From assembly GCF_003935375.1 (NCBI RefSeq), contig NZ_RHQM01000018.1:1-64000 (forward strand): a DNA stretch of 64,000 bases, given 5' to 3'. Of the stretch, positions 32,956 through 41,049 are shown piece by piece (within the stretch, counting starts at the first letter, position 1; each line of letters starts with the position of its first letter). Below the pieces are notes generated by a model. That model did not search any database. It was given only the letters and a program-made list of their open reading frames with translations, and was not told where the DNA came from. A program made the position numbers and the translations under genes. This DNA comes from Stutzerimonas xanthomarina. GTDB lineage: Bacteria > Pseudomonadota > Gammaproteobacteria > Pseudomonadales > Pseudomonadaceae.

Positions 32956-34467
32956 ATGACAACGCCCAGCTCCATTCCTACCGTCAAATTGCTGATCGAC
33001 GGTGAATTTATCGAATCGACCACCCAGGACTGGCGCGATGTCGTCAACCCGGCGACCCAGGAAGTCCTGGCGCGCGTGCCGTTTGCGACTGCCGAGGAAA
33101 TCGACCGTGCCGTCGCCAGCGGCCAGAAAGCCTTCAAGACCTGGCGCAAGACACCGATCGGTGCGCGTGCGCGCATCTTCCTCAAGTACCAGCAGCTGAT
33201 CCGCGAGAACATGAAGGAGCTGGCGGCGATCCTCACTGCCGAACAGGGCAAGACCCTGGCCGATGCCGAGGGCGACGTGTTCCGCGGCCTGGAAGTGGTC
33301 GAGCACGCCGCCGGTATTGGCAACCTGCAGCTCGGCGAGCTGGCGAACAACGTCGCCGCCGGCGTCGATACCTATACCCTGCTGCAGCCGCTGGGCGTCT
33401 GCGCTGGTATTACCCCGTTCAACTTCCCGGCGATGATTCCGCTGTGGATGTTCCCGATGGCCATCGCCACCGGCAATACCTTCGTCCTCAAGCCGTCCGA
33501 ACAGGACCCGATGGTCACCATGCGCCTGTGCGAACTGGCGCTGGAAGCCGGCGTGCCGCCGGGCGTGCTCAACGTGGTGCATGGCGGCGCCGATGCGGTG
33601 AATGCGATCTGCGACCACCCGGATATCAAGGCGGTGTCCTTCGTAGGTTCGACCAGGGTCGGCACCCACGTCTACAACCGTGCCAGCCAGGCCGGCAAGC
33701 GCGTGCAGTGCATGATGGGCGCGAAGAACCACGCCATCGTGCTGCCCGATGCGCACAAGGAACAGACCCTCAACAACCTCGCCGGTGCCGCCTTCGGTGC
33801 GGCCGGCCAGCGCTGCATGGCGCTGTCGGTGGTGGTGCTGGTGGGCGAGGCGCAGGCCTGGATTCCCGATCTGGTGGCCAAGGCGCAGACCCTCAAGGTC
33901 AACGCCGGTGTCGAGGCCGGCACCGATGTCGGTCCGCTGGTTTCCTGCGCGGCGCTGGATCGCGTCAGCGGGCTGATCGAACGCGGCGTACGCGAAGGCG
34001 CCAAGCTTGAGCTGGACGGCCGCAACCCGAGCGTCAGCGGCTACGAAAAGGGCAACTTCGTCGGCCCGACGATCTTCTCCGGCGTTACCCGCGAGATGAG
34101 CATCTATCAGGAAGAAATCTTCGGCCCGGTCCTCTGCGTCATGGCGGCAGCGACCATGGACGAAGCCATCGCGCTGATCAACGCCAACCCGAATGGCAAC
34201 GGCACCGCCATCTTCACCCGCTCCGGCGCGGCGGCGCGGCACTTCCAGGAAGAGATCGACGTGGGTCAGGTGGGCATCAACGTACCGATCCCGGTGCCGG
34301 TACCGATGTTCTCCTTCACCGGCTCGCGCGCTTCCAAGCTCGGCGACCTCGGCCCCTACGGCAAGCAGGTGGTGCAGTTCTACACCCAGACCAAGACCAT
34401 CACCGAGCGCTGGTTCGATGAAAACGAGGTCGGCGGCCCGGTCAACACCACCATCAACCTGAAGTGA
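32956..34467 (+). CDS. mmsA: CoA-acylating methylmalonate-semialdehyde dehydrogenase
   Basis: This 503-aa aldehyde dehydrogenase converts methylmalonate semialdehyde with CoA and NAD to propionyl-CoA, the last step of distal valine catabolism. Seen: [37 protein letters not shown] cofactor segment, SFVGSTRVG, and the catalytic Cys in GQRCMALS near residue 286. Length and wording match MmsA. The ATG follows GGCGGAGAG. It heads a five-gene valine operon with enoyl-CoA hydratase, mmsB, 3-hydroxyisobutyryl-CoA hydrolase and acyl-CoA dehydrogenase. Confidence 0.95.
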   Translation: MTTPSSIPTVKLLIDGEFIESTTQDWRDVVNPATQEVLARVPFATAEEIDRAVASGQKAFKTWRKTPIGARARIFLKYQQLIRENMKELAAILTAEQGKTLADAEGDVFRGLEVVEHAAGIGNLQLGELANNVAAGVDTYTLLQPLGVCAGITPFNFPAMIPLWMFPMAIATGNTFVLKPSEQDPMVTMRLCELALEAGVPPGVLNVVHGGADAVNAICDHPDIKAVSFVGSTRVGTHVYNRASQAGKRVQCMMGAKNHAIVLPDAHKEQTLNNLAGAAFGAAGQRCMALSVVVLVGEAQAWIPDLVAKAQTLKVNAGVEAGTDVGPLVSCAALDRVSGLIERGVREGAKLELDGRNPSVSGYEKGNFVGPTIFSGVTREMSIYQEEIFGPVLCVMAAATMDEAIALINANPNGNGTAIFTRSGAAARHFQEEIDVGQVGINVPIPVPVPMFSFTGSRASKLGDLGPYGKQVVQFYTQTKTITERWFDENEVGGPVNTTINLK

Positions 34468-34514
34468 CATCACCCACCGGGCCGGCGGACGCGCCGGCCC
34501 TCAAGGACACTGAA

Positions 34515-35288
34515 ATGACATACGAAACTCTGCTCGTCGACATCCAGGAGCGCGTTGCGCTGATCACCCTCAACCGGCCGCAGGCCCTCAATGCGCTCAA
34601 TGCGCAGCTGATCAACGAACTGAACCAGGCGCTGGGCCAGCTCGAGGCCGATCCGCAGATCGGCTGCATCGTGCTCACCGGCTCGGCCAAGGCCTTTGCC
34701 GCTGGCGCCGACATCAAGGAAATGGCCGAGCTGTCCTACCCGCAGATCTATCTTGATGATTTCTTCGCCGAAGCCGACCGCATTGCCACGCGCCGCAAGC
34801 CGCTGATTGCCGCCGTCGCCGGTTACGCGCTGGGTGGCGGCTGCGAGCTGGCATTGCTCTGCGACATGATCTTCGCCGCCGACAACGCGCGTTTCGGCCA
34901 GCCGGAAGTCAACCTCGGCGTGCTGCCGGGTATTGGCGGCACCCAGCGCCTGACCCGCGCAGTGGGCAAGGCCAAGGCGATGGACATGTGCCTGACCGGT
35001 CGCCAGATGGACGCCGCCGAAGCCGAGCGCGCCGGCCTCGTCGCCCGTGTGTTCCCAGCCGAAAGCCTGCTGGAGGAAACCCTCAAGGCTGCTCGGGTGA
35101 TCGCCGAGAAATCCCTGCCGGCCACCATGATGATCAAGGAAAGCGTCAACCGTGCCTTCGAGACCACGCTGGCAGAAGGCATCCGCTTCGAGCGTCGCGT
35201 GTTCCACGCGGTGTTCGCCACTGCCGACCAGAAGGAAGGCATGGCCGCGTTCAGCGAGAAGCGCAAGCCTGAGTTCACCAATCGCTGA
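34515..35288 (+). CDS. Enoyl-CoA hydratase of the valine operon
   Basis: The 257-aa crotonase has the oxyanion-hole segments [14 protein letters not shown] and [17 protein letters not shown], and the catalytic region [19 protein letters not shown]. In this operon it should hydrate methacrylyl-CoA to 3-hydroxyisobutyryl-CoA; related EchA enzymes also take tiglyl-CoA, so it may serve the isoleucine genes as well (inference). The ATG follows TCAAGGACAC, 47 bp after mmsA. The same frame extends 17 codons upstream without support. Confidence 0.92.
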   Translation: MTYETLLVDIQERVALITLNRPQALNALNAQLINELNQALGQLEADPQIGCIVLTGSAKAFAAGADIKEMAELSYPQIYLDDFFAEADRIATRRKPLIAAVAGYALGGGCELALLCDMIFAADNARFGQPEVNLGVLPGIGGTQRLTRAVGKAKAMDMCLTGRQMDAAEAERAGLVARVFPAESLLEETLKAARVIAEKSLPATMMIKESVNRAFETTLAEGIRFERRVFHAVFATADQKEGMAAFSEKRKPEFTNR

Positions 35289-35303
35289 GCCGCATCTGGC
35301 CAT

Positions 35304-35315
35304 AACAACAAGAGG
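35304..35315 (+). promoter_or_regulatory. CA motif (Crc/Hfq target) before mmsB
   Basis: AACAACAAGAGG directly abuts the ribosome binding site AGAGGAAG of mmsB, so Hfq/Crc binding here would block ribosome entry. Same motif as in the mmsA and acyl-CoA dehydrogenase leaders. Confidence 0.65.
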
Positions 35316-35324
35316 AAGCACGCC

Positions 35325-36215
35325 ATGCATATCGGATTTATCGGCCTGGGCAACATGGGCGCACCCATGGCCCACAACCTGCTCAAGGCAGGCCACCAAC
35401 TCAGCGTCTTCGACCTCAACGCCGCGGCCGTCGAAAACCTGGTCGGCGCCGGCGCGCTTCCGGTCGACTCCCCGACCGCCATTGCACAGGGCAACGCCGA
35501 GCTGATCATCACCATGCTGCCGGCCGCCGCTCACGTGAAAGGCGTGTATCTGGGCGAGAACGGCCTGATCGCCAGCAGCCGTGCCGGTGTGATGCTGATC
35601 GACTGTTCGACCATCGATCCGCACAGCGCCCGCGAAGTGGCCAAAGCCGCCGCCGAGCATGGCAACCCGATGCTCGATGCACCGGTATCTGGCGGCACCG
35701 GCGGTGCAGCAGCCGGCACCCTGACCTTCATGGTCGGTGGCAGCGATGCGGACTTCGATCGTGCGCAGCCGATCCTCGCGGCAATGGGCAAAAACATCGT
35801 GCACTGCGGTGCGGCCGGTAACGGCCAGGTGGCCAAGGTCGCCAACAACATGCTCTTGGGCATTTCCATGATCGGCGTCGCCGAGGCCATGGCGCTGGGC
35901 GTCGCGCTGGGCATGGATGCCAAGACCCTGGCCGGCGTGATCAACACCTCCAGCGGTCGCTGCTGGAGTTCGGATACCTACAACCCCTTCCCCGGCGTAC
36001 TGGAAAACGCTCCGGCTTCGCGCGGCTACAGCGGCGGCTTCGGCAGCGACCTGATGCTCAAGGATCTGGGCCTGGCTACCGAGGCGGCGAAACAGGTGCG
36101 CCAGCCGGTGATCCTCGGCGCCCTCGCCCAGCAGCTCTACCAGAGCTTCAGCGCCCAGGGCCATGGCAGCCTGGACTTCTCGGCGATCATCAATCAGTAC
36201 CGCAAGGACACCTGA
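35325..36215 (+). CDS. mmsB: 3-hydroxyisobutyrate dehydrogenase
   Basis: This 296-aa protein oxidises 3-hydroxyisobutyrate to methylmalonate semialdehyde with NAD. It starts with the dinucleotide-binding MHIGFIGLGNMGAPMAHNLLKAGH and has the family substrate motif DAPVSGGTGGAAAGTLTFMVGG and the catalytic lysine segment GNGQVAKVANNMLLG. Its ATG follows AGAGGAAGC. The next gene starts 2 bp after its stop. Confidence 0.95.
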   Translation: MHIGFIGLGNMGAPMAHNLLKAGHQLSVFDLNAAAVENLVGAGALPVDSPTAIAQGNAELIITMLPAAAHVKGVYLGENGLIASSRAGVMLIDCSTIDPHSAREVAKAAAEHGNPMLDAPVSGGTGGAAAGTLTFMVGGSDADFDRAQPILAAMGKNIVHCGAAGNGQVAKVANNMLLGISMIGVAEAMALGVALGMDAKTLAGVINTSSGRCWSSDTYNPFPGVLENAPASRGYSGGFGSDLMLKDLGLATEAAKQVRQPVILGALAQQLYQSFSAQGHGSLDFSAIINQYRKDT

Positions 36216-36217
36216 AC

Positions 36218-37312
36218 ATGCCTGCAATCGAACGCCCCGTGCTGGCCGCCGTACGCAACCACGTCGGTCACCTCACCCTCAATCGCCCGGCCGGGCTGAA
36301 TGCCGTGACCCTGGAAATGGTCCGTCTGCTGCAGCAGCAGCTCAGCGCCTGGGCGGCCGATCCGACGATTCATGCCGTGGTGCTGCGCGCCAATGGCGAG
36401 AAGGCGTTCTGCGCCGGCGGTGACATCCGGTCGCTGTACGACAGCTTTCAGCGCGGCGATACCGAGCACGAAACCTTTTTCGAGGAGGAATACGCCCTCG
36501 ACCAGTACATCCACGCCTACCCGAAGCCGCTGCTGGCGCTGATGGATGGCTTCGTCCTCGGCGGCGGCATGGGCCTGGTCCAGGGTGCGTCGCTACGCGT
36601 GGTCACCGAGCGCGTGCGCATGGGCATGCCGGAAGTCGGCATCGGCTATTTTCCGGATGTCGGCGGCAGCTATTTCCTCTCGCGCCTGCCGGGTGAACTC
36701 GGCACCTACATGGGCGTCAGCGGCCTACAGATCCGCGCCGCTGATGCTTTGCACGTTGGCCTGGCGGACTGGTGCGTCAGCCACGACCAGATCGCCGAGC
36801 TGGATCGCTGCCTGGACCGCATGAGCTGGTCCGTTCATCCGCAGGAGGCGTTGCGCACCCTGGTGGCGACGCTGGGCAGCAACAAACTGCCGGGTTCCGA
36901 GCTGAAGGCGCTGCATCAGGCCATCGACGAGCATTTCGGCAAAAGCGATGTGGCGGCAATTCGCGCCTCGTTGGCCGCCGAAACGCGCCCGGAGTTTGCC
37001 GACTGGGCCGAGGAAACGCTCAAGGTACTCGACAGCCGCTCACCCCTGGCCATGTGCGTCACACTGGAGATGCTGCGTCGTGGCCGCGAGCTACCGATCG
37101 CCGACTGCTTCGCCCTGGAGCTGCATCTGGACCGTCAATGGTTCGCCAAGGGCGACATCATGGAAGGCGTGCGTGCGCTGATCATCGACAAGGACAAGTC
37201 ACCGCGCTGGAACCCGCCGACGCTGGCAGAGGTCACGCCGGAGCGCGTGCAGGCGTTCTTCGACGGCTTCAAGGCCACCACCGGCAAGGCACGCCGCAGC
37301 GCCACGGCCTGA
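36218..37312 (+). CDS. 3-hydroxyisobutyryl-CoA hydrolase
   Basis: The 364-aa crotonase-superfamily protein is longer than the hydratase (257 aa), as expected for HIBYL-CoA hydrolase. Seen: [53 protein letters not shown] and the hydrolase-type [20 protein letters not shown]. It should free 3-hydroxyisobutyrate from CoA, which mmsB then oxidises. It is two bases after mmsB and almost certainly co-transcribed. Confidence 0.92.
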   Translation: MPAIERPVLAAVRNHVGHLTLNRPAGLNAVTLEMVRLLQQQLSAWAADPTIHAVVLRANGEKAFCAGGDIRSLYDSFQRGDTEHETFFEEEYALDQYIHAYPKPLLALMDGFVLGGGMGLVQGASLRVVTERVRMGMPEVGIGYFPDVGGSYFLSRLPGELGTYMGVSGLQIRAADALHVGLADWCVSHDQIAELDRCLDRMSWSVHPQEALRTLVATLGSNKLPGSELKALHQAIDEHFGKSDVAAIRASLAAETRPEFADWAEETLKVLDSRSPLAMCVTLEMLRRGRELPIADCFALELHLDRQWFAKGDIMEGVRALIIDKDKSPRWNPPTLAEVTPERVQAFFDGFKATTGKARRSATA

Positions 37313-37328
37313 ACCTCTTTTGCAGCAC

Positions 37329-37340
37329 AACAACAAGAAG
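37329..37340 (+). promoter_or_regulatory. CA motif (Crc/Hfq target) before the acyl-CoA dehydrogenase gene
   Basis: AACAACAAGAAG lies 11 nt before the ATG and overlaps the A/G-rich ribosome binding site AAGAAGAGA. It is a strong match to the AAnAAnAA motif. Confidence 0.65.
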
Positions 37341-37350
37341 AGACCGCGCA

Positions 37351-38502
37351 ATGCATGACCTCGAACTCAGCGAAGACCAACGCATGATCCGCGACATGGC
37401 GCGCGACTTCGCCCGCCGCGAGATCGCCCCCCATGCACAGGCCTGGGAAAAGGCCGGCTGGATCGACGACGCCCTGGTCGCCCAGATGGGTGAGCTTGGC
37501 CTGCTCGGCATGGTCGTCCCGGAAGAATGGGGCGGCAGCTACATCGACTACGTCGCCTACGCCCTGGCCGTGGAGGAAATCTCCGCCGGCGACGGCGCCA
37601 CCGGCGCGCTGATGAGCATCCACAACTCAGTCGGTTGCGGCCCGGTGCTGAACTATGGCTCGCAGGCGCAGAAGGACGAATGGCTGGCCGAACTGGCCAG
37701 CGGTCGCGCCATTGGCTGCTTCGCCCTCACCGAACCGCAGGCCGGCTCCGAGGCGCATAACCTGCGCACCCGCGCCGAACTGGTGGACGGCCAGTGGGTG
37801 CTCAACGGCAGCAAGCAGTTTTGCAGCAATGCCAAGCGGGCGAAGTTGGCCATCGTGTTTGCGGTCACCGATCCGGAACTCGGCAAGAAAGGCCTTTCCG
37901 CCTTTCTGGTGCCTACCGACACCCCCGGCTTCGCGGTGGAGCGCAGCGAACACAAGATGGGTATCCGCGCTTCGGACACCTGCGCGGTCTCGCTCGGCGA
38001 CTGCCGAATCCCGGAGACCAATCTGCTTGGCGAGCGCGGCAAGGGCTTGGCGATTGCGCTGTCGAACCTCGAAGGCGGCCGTATCGGCATCGGTGCGCAA
38101 GCCCTGGGCATCGCCCGTGCGGCCTTCGAAGCCGCCCTGCTCTACGCCCGCGAGCGCGTACAGTTCGGCAAACCGATCGCCGAGCACCAGAGCATCGCCA
38201 ACATGCTCGCCGACATGCAGACCCAGCTGAATGCGGCGCGTCTGCTGATTCTGCATGCCGCGCGGCTGAAGAGCGCCGGTCTGCCCTGCCTGTCCGAAGC
38301 CTCCCAGGCCAAGCTGTTTGCCTCGGAAATGGCGGAGAAGGTCTGTTCGCAGGCGGTGCAGATCCATGGTGGCTACGGCTATCTCGAGGATTATCCGGTC
38401 GAGCGCTATTACCGCGATGCCCGTATTACACAGATCTACGAGGGCTCGAGCGAGATTCAGCGCCTGCTGATCGCGCGGGAGCTAGCGAACTACGCGCTGT
38501 AA
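37351..38502 (+). CDS. Acyl-CoA dehydrogenase, probably isobutyryl-CoA dehydrogenase
   Basis: This 383-aa FAD enzyme starts [20 protein letters not shown] and has the ACAD signatures [43 protein letters not shown] and the catalytic Glu in [11 protein letters not shown] near residue 364. Operon content makes isobutyryl-CoA the best substrate guess: it completes the route isobutyryl-CoA to propionyl-CoA. The open frame extends upstream through the hydrolase gene in another frame; that part is shadow. Confidence 0.92.
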   Translation: MHDLELSEDQRMIRDMARDFARREIAPHAQAWEKAGWIDDALVAQMGELGLLGMVVPEEWGGSYIDYVAYALAVEEISAGDGATGALMSIHNSVGCGPVLNYGSQAQKDEWLAELASGRAIGCFALTEPQAGSEAHNLRTRAELVDGQWVLNGSKQFCSNAKRAKLAIVFAVTDPELGKKGLSAFLVPTDTPGFAVERSEHKMGIRASDTCAVSLGDCRIPETNLLGERGKGLAIALSNLEGGRIGIGAQALGIARAAFEAALLYARERVQFGKPIAEHQSIANMLADMQTQLNAARLLILHAARLKSAGLPCLSEASQAKLFASEMAEKVCSQAVQIHGGYGYLEDYPVERYYRDARITQIYEGSSEIQRLLIARELANYAL

Positions 38503-38670
38503 ACGCAACTGCGTGCTGGACGAATGCCGTGCTGCAATGTGACAGCTCGGCATTCGTCACAAGGGCGCCGTCACTCGCACGACAAAGCCAGCCTGGCTGT
38601 ATCGAAGCCCACTCAATTACACAATCAATGCCCACAACGCCTGACAGCGCGGCCGCTGTCTTGCGGCCCA

Positions 38671-38699
38671 AATAAAAAGGGGAGCCGCTAGGCTCCCCT
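38671..38699 (-). terminator. Intrinsic terminator of the Crc-sequestering sRNA
   Basis: On the minus strand AGGGGAGCC-TAGC-GGCTCCCCT, a perfect 9-bp stem with 4-base loop, is followed by TTTTATT. The T tract exists only for minus-strand transcription, so it belongs to the small RNA and not to the plus-strand acyl-CoA dehydrogenase gene 170 bp away. Confidence 0.85.
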
Positions 38700-39034
38700 T
38701 CAGGTCGTGTTGCTTTGTTCTTCTTCTGCTGACGGGCTTGTTGTTTTTGTTGGCAGCCCGGTCGGACATCGTCCGAGTAGCAGTCCCATAAGGGACATAA
38801 AGAACAAACGGATTATTTTGGTCGCTGATGTTGCCACTACCCTCGCGGGCTCAACCGGTTCTGGAGCTGCCTCAAGGCAGTTTTATTGTTCTCGGTCCGG
38901 TCGACAGGAAACCTGTCGGGCAATTCCTCTCCAAAAGAATCAGTTTGCTACGTCTCCCACCTGCTTGTTTTTATTGTGTCGGAGTCGCTACGTGTTGTTT
39001 TTGTTATTGGATGTGCTTTCTTGTTCTTGTTATG
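38671..39034 (-). ncRNA. Crc/Hfq-sequestering small RNA (CrcZ/CrcY/CrcX family)
   Basis: Read on the minus strand, this ~360-nt transcript would hold six A-rich CA motifs of the AAnAAnAA type: at 39017-39032 (AACAAGAACAAGAA), 38993-39008 (AATAACAAAAACAACA), 38964-38977 (ACAATAAAAACAAG), 38881-38892 (AGAACAATAAAA), 38737-38751 (AACAAAAACAACAAG) and 38713-38725 (AAGAAGAACAAAG). It starts about 12 nt after a sigma-54 promoter and ends at an intrinsic terminator. Five or six CA motifs, a CbrB/RpoN promoter and a length of 350-410 nt are the hallmarks of CrcZ, CrcY and CrcX, which titrate Hfq/Crc and relieve catabolite repression. Neither cbrB nor pcnB is adjacent, so this is probably the second paralogue (CrcY-like) rather than CrcZ. 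No other stable RNA family fits. The exact ends are inferred. Confidence 0.85.
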
Positions 39035-39044
39035 CCAATAACAA

Positions 39045-39060
39045 AGCATTCGTCGTGCCA
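39045..39060 (-). promoter_or_regulatory. Sigma-54 promoter of the Crc-sequestering sRNA
   Basis: TGGCACGACGAATGCT on the minus strand has the -24 TGGCACG and a -12 ATGCT with exact GG-N10-GC spacing. The predicted start is near 39034, immediately before the first CA motif. The -12 box is ATGC rather than the ideal TTGC. Confidence 0.8.
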
Positions 39061-39135
39061 GTTTCGATAACTCCATATTTTTCAATAGGTTACGATTTAG
39101 GCATGCAGAGAGAGCACAGAATCCGCGCCTGATTC

Positions 39136-39194
39136 GTTACCGCCCACCTCAGTGACCGTTACGCTGTACGAAAGGAGTAACACCTTTGGGTAAC
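39136..39194 (-). promoter_or_regulatory. Candidate CbrB upstream activating sites
   Basis: Four GTTAC/GTAAC half-sites lie 76-135 bp upstream of the -24 box: GTTAC at 39136-39140 and 39158-39162, GTAAC at 39177-39181 and 39190-39194. The middle pair forms the inverted repeat GTTAC-N14-GTAAC. CbrB activates CrcZ-type genes from such enhancer positions; half-site identity is from general knowledge and binding is inferred. Confidence 0.5.
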
Positions 39195-39275
39195 CGCCTC
39201 TGTGCGCGGCGACGTGCGAGGGCGCGATAGTGATATGAAAGGGTCTGCCAGCCGATTCGCGGCTGCATAACGCAG

Positions 39276-39308
39276 GACACCCCGGCAGTGGTTCACTGTC
39301 AGGGTGTC
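39276..39308. terminator. Two-part hairpin downstream of the small membrane protein gene
   Basis: GACACCC-CGG-CAGTG-GTT-CACTG-TCA-GGGTGTC forms a 33-nt hairpin with 7- and 5-bp stems separated by a symmetric bulge. It lies 53 bp after the minus-strand 72-aa gene and before the sRNA control region, so it could insulate the two. There is no T run. Confidence 0.45.
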
Positions 39309-39361
39309 TATCGCTCGATGGGCATAAAAAGGTTCTTCGGCTGGTTAGCGCCTGTGTCGTA

Positions 39362-39580
39362 TCAGGCGTCTGCTGTCTGCACAGCAGTTTCCTTGCGTCT
39401 CGCTAGGTAATCGCAGGCCATGATGGCGAGCAAAGGGACGACACCTACACTGAGGGCAGCGTGCCAGGATCCGACGAGGGCCACGAACAGCATCCCCACG
39501 ACAACGATCGCAGCGACGCAGTGGGCCAGGAAACGGCACAGTTCAAGTGCAACTACTTGTTGTTCGGCATCATTAATCAT
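39362..39580 (-). CDS. Small two-helix membrane protein
   Basis: This 72-aa protein starts MINDAEQQVVALELCRF and has two hydrophobic segments (about 17-35 and 38-54) followed by a basic stretch LARRKE. I do not recognise the family. The ATG has GGGGAG 10 nt upstream, and a CA motif lies just before that. Being next to the sRNA locus, it may be a Crc/Hfq target; nothing indicates its function. Confidence 0.65.
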   Translation of the reverse strand: MINDAEQQVVALELCRFLAHCVAAIVVVGMLFVALVGSWHAALSVGVVPLLAIMACDYLARRKETAVQTADA

Positions 39581-39896
39581 GACGTTGTACTCCCCGTTTT
39601 TGTTGTAATAAGCAGCCTCCGTTTTCATAGTAGTCAGCTGGTGCCAACTCGCAAACCAAAACCGACGTGCGGCACGTCTAGGCCGCGCTTTACGGGCGCT
39701 ACACACTACTTTGGTCGACCCCGAATGATTACTTTGAACAGTGTTGCGATATAAGCGTTATATATTCAGGAATCATTTTTCTGACTGCTTGCCCAATAAT
39801 GGACGCGCTTTTTTTCGCAGCATGAAAGTCGTCGACTTCGATACTCGCGCGCAAGCCTGCGTGCGTCGTAACAGTGCTTACCGTCAGCTGCGCAGC
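39581..39896. other. 316-bp intergenic region
   Basis: Between the small membrane protein gene and the CaiB gene, both on the minus strand. Apart from the CA motif, it contains an AT-rich stretch around 39740-39780 (with TATAT runs) that could be the promoter of the 72-aa gene. No other gene was recognised. Confidence 0.4.
39596..39606 (-). promoter_or_regulatory. CA motif before the small membrane protein gene
   Basis: On the minus strand ACAACAAAAAC precedes GGGGAG and lies about 16-26 nt before the ATG. It fits AAnAAnAA (AACAAAAAC). Confidence 0.5.
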
Positions 39897-40979
39897 TCAG
39901 TCCCACCCCTCCTCCGCACCGCAACGTAACGTCCGCCTCGCCTTGCCTGGCGTGCGGGAAAAACGCGGAGCCGGTGCTGCCTGCAACACGCCCTCAACTT
40001 CCTGGTAAACGCCACGCTGGCGCAGATGCGGGTGCTGCGCCGCTTCTTCCAGTTCAAGCACGGGCGCGAAGCAGGCATCGCTGCCCTCGAGCAAGGCGCA
40101 CCACTCGGCTCGCGTGCGGGTCGCGAACAGCCGCTCCAGCAGCTCGCTCTGCACAGGCCATTCGACCGGATCGGCACAACCCGCCCAGAGCGCTTCCGGT
40201 GCGTCTATTCTCTCCAGCAGCTCGTGCCAGAACTGTAGCTCCAGCGGCCCGATTGCAATCTCGCGACCATCGGCGCAGCGATAGCAACGGTAGTTCGGCG
40301 CAGCGCCAGCCAGCGGATTGCGTTCGCGTTGCATGTCGATCCGCCCGCTCGGCAGCAGGCCGGCGAAGAAGGTCATCAACGACGACACGCCATCGACGAT
40401 CGCCGCATCGATCACTTGCCCCTGCCCCGAACGTTCGCGCTCCCACAGCGCGGCGAGGATGCCGACGGCGAGATAGAGCGCGCCGCCGCCGAAATCGCCG
40501 ACCAGATTCAACGGCGGAATCGCCGTCCCGCTCTCGCCGCGGATTGCCGCCAGCGCGCCGGTCAAGGCGATGTAGTTGATGTCGTGCCCGGCAGCCCTGG
40601 CCAACGGCCCGGTCTGCCCCCAACCGGTCATGCGCCCATAGATCAGCCGGGGATTGCGCTGCAGCAGTTCCTCCGGTCCGAGTCCGAGCCTTTCCATCAC
40701 GCCGGGCCGATAACCCTCGATCAGCACATCGGCCGCCTGCGCCAGTTCAAGGCAGCGGGCCCGCCCGGCCTCGCTGCGGATATCCAGCGTCAGCGTCTTG
40801 CGGCCACGATCGACCACCGGATTAGGCCAGCCGTTGCCGCCCTCTCGCTCGATACGCAGCACCTCCGCGCCCATGTCTGCGAGCAGCATCGCACAGTGCG
40901 GGCCCGGCCCGATCCCGGCAAATTCCAGCACGCGCAGCCCCTGTAGCGGGCCCTGGCGTGCATCGACACCTTCGCTCAT
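39897..40979 (-). CDS. CaiB/BaiF family: alpha-methylacyl-CoA racemase-like
   Basis: The 360-aa protein matches the alpha-methylacyl-CoA racemase branch of family III CoA-transferases: LRVLEFAGIGPGPHCAMLLADMGA-type N-terminus, LIYGRMTGWGQTGPLA, the catalytic-Asp motif AGHDINYIALTG and PLNLVGDFGGGALYL. It should epimerise the 2-methyl centre of branched acyl-CoAs so that the dehydrogenase can act. It is the last gene of the minus-strand beta-oxidation block, which points to 2-methyl-branched substrates such as (R)-2-methylbutanoyl-CoA (inference). The C-terminus is a little degenerate (CGAEEGWD). Confidence 0.9.
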   Translation of the reverse strand: MSEGVDARQGPLQGLRVLEFAGIGPGPHCAMLLADMGAEVLRIEREGGNGWPNPVVDRGRKTLTLDIRSEAGRARCLELAQAADVLIEGYRPGVMERLGLGPEELLQRNPRLIYGRMTGWGQTGPLARAAGHDINYIALTGALAAIRGESGTAIPPLNLVGDFGGGALYLAVGILAALWERERSGQGQVIDAAIVDGVSSLMTFFAGLLPSGRIDMQRERNPLAGAAPNYRCYRCADGREIAIGPLELQFWHELLERIDAPEALWAGCADPVEWPVQSELLERLFATRTRAEWCALLEGSDACFAPVLELEEAAQHPHLRQRGVYQEVEGVLQAAPAPRFSRTPGKARRTLRCGAEEGWD

Positions 40980-41049
40980 CTGTATTTCTCCTGATCCGCG
41001 CGCGCAAGAACGCCCCGCGCCGGCGGCACGGGGCGCTTCTGGTGAAAGG

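Larger units (their letters stand above)
38503..39361. other. 859-bp gene-free region holding the sRNA locus
   Basis: From left to right: tail after the acyl-CoA dehydrogenase gene, the sRNA terminator and body, its sigma-54 promoter, the GTTAC/GTAAC sites and a hairpin. Base composition is visibly more AT-rich than the surrounding genes between 38700 and 39110. A 141-codon plus-strand frame runs antisense to the sRNA and has no protein-like character. Confidence 0.8.

Noticed and set aside
32800..34473. A long upstream extension of the LysR open frame
   Set aside because: The extension is antisense to mmsA. The LysR helix-turn-helix begins at the ATG at 32799 with GGAGG before it.
38707..39132. 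A 141-codon plus-strand open frame
   Set aside because: It runs antisense to the sRNA, is rich in Leu, Ser and Cys from the T-rich CA-motif complement, and lacks a ribosome binding site and homology-like motifs.
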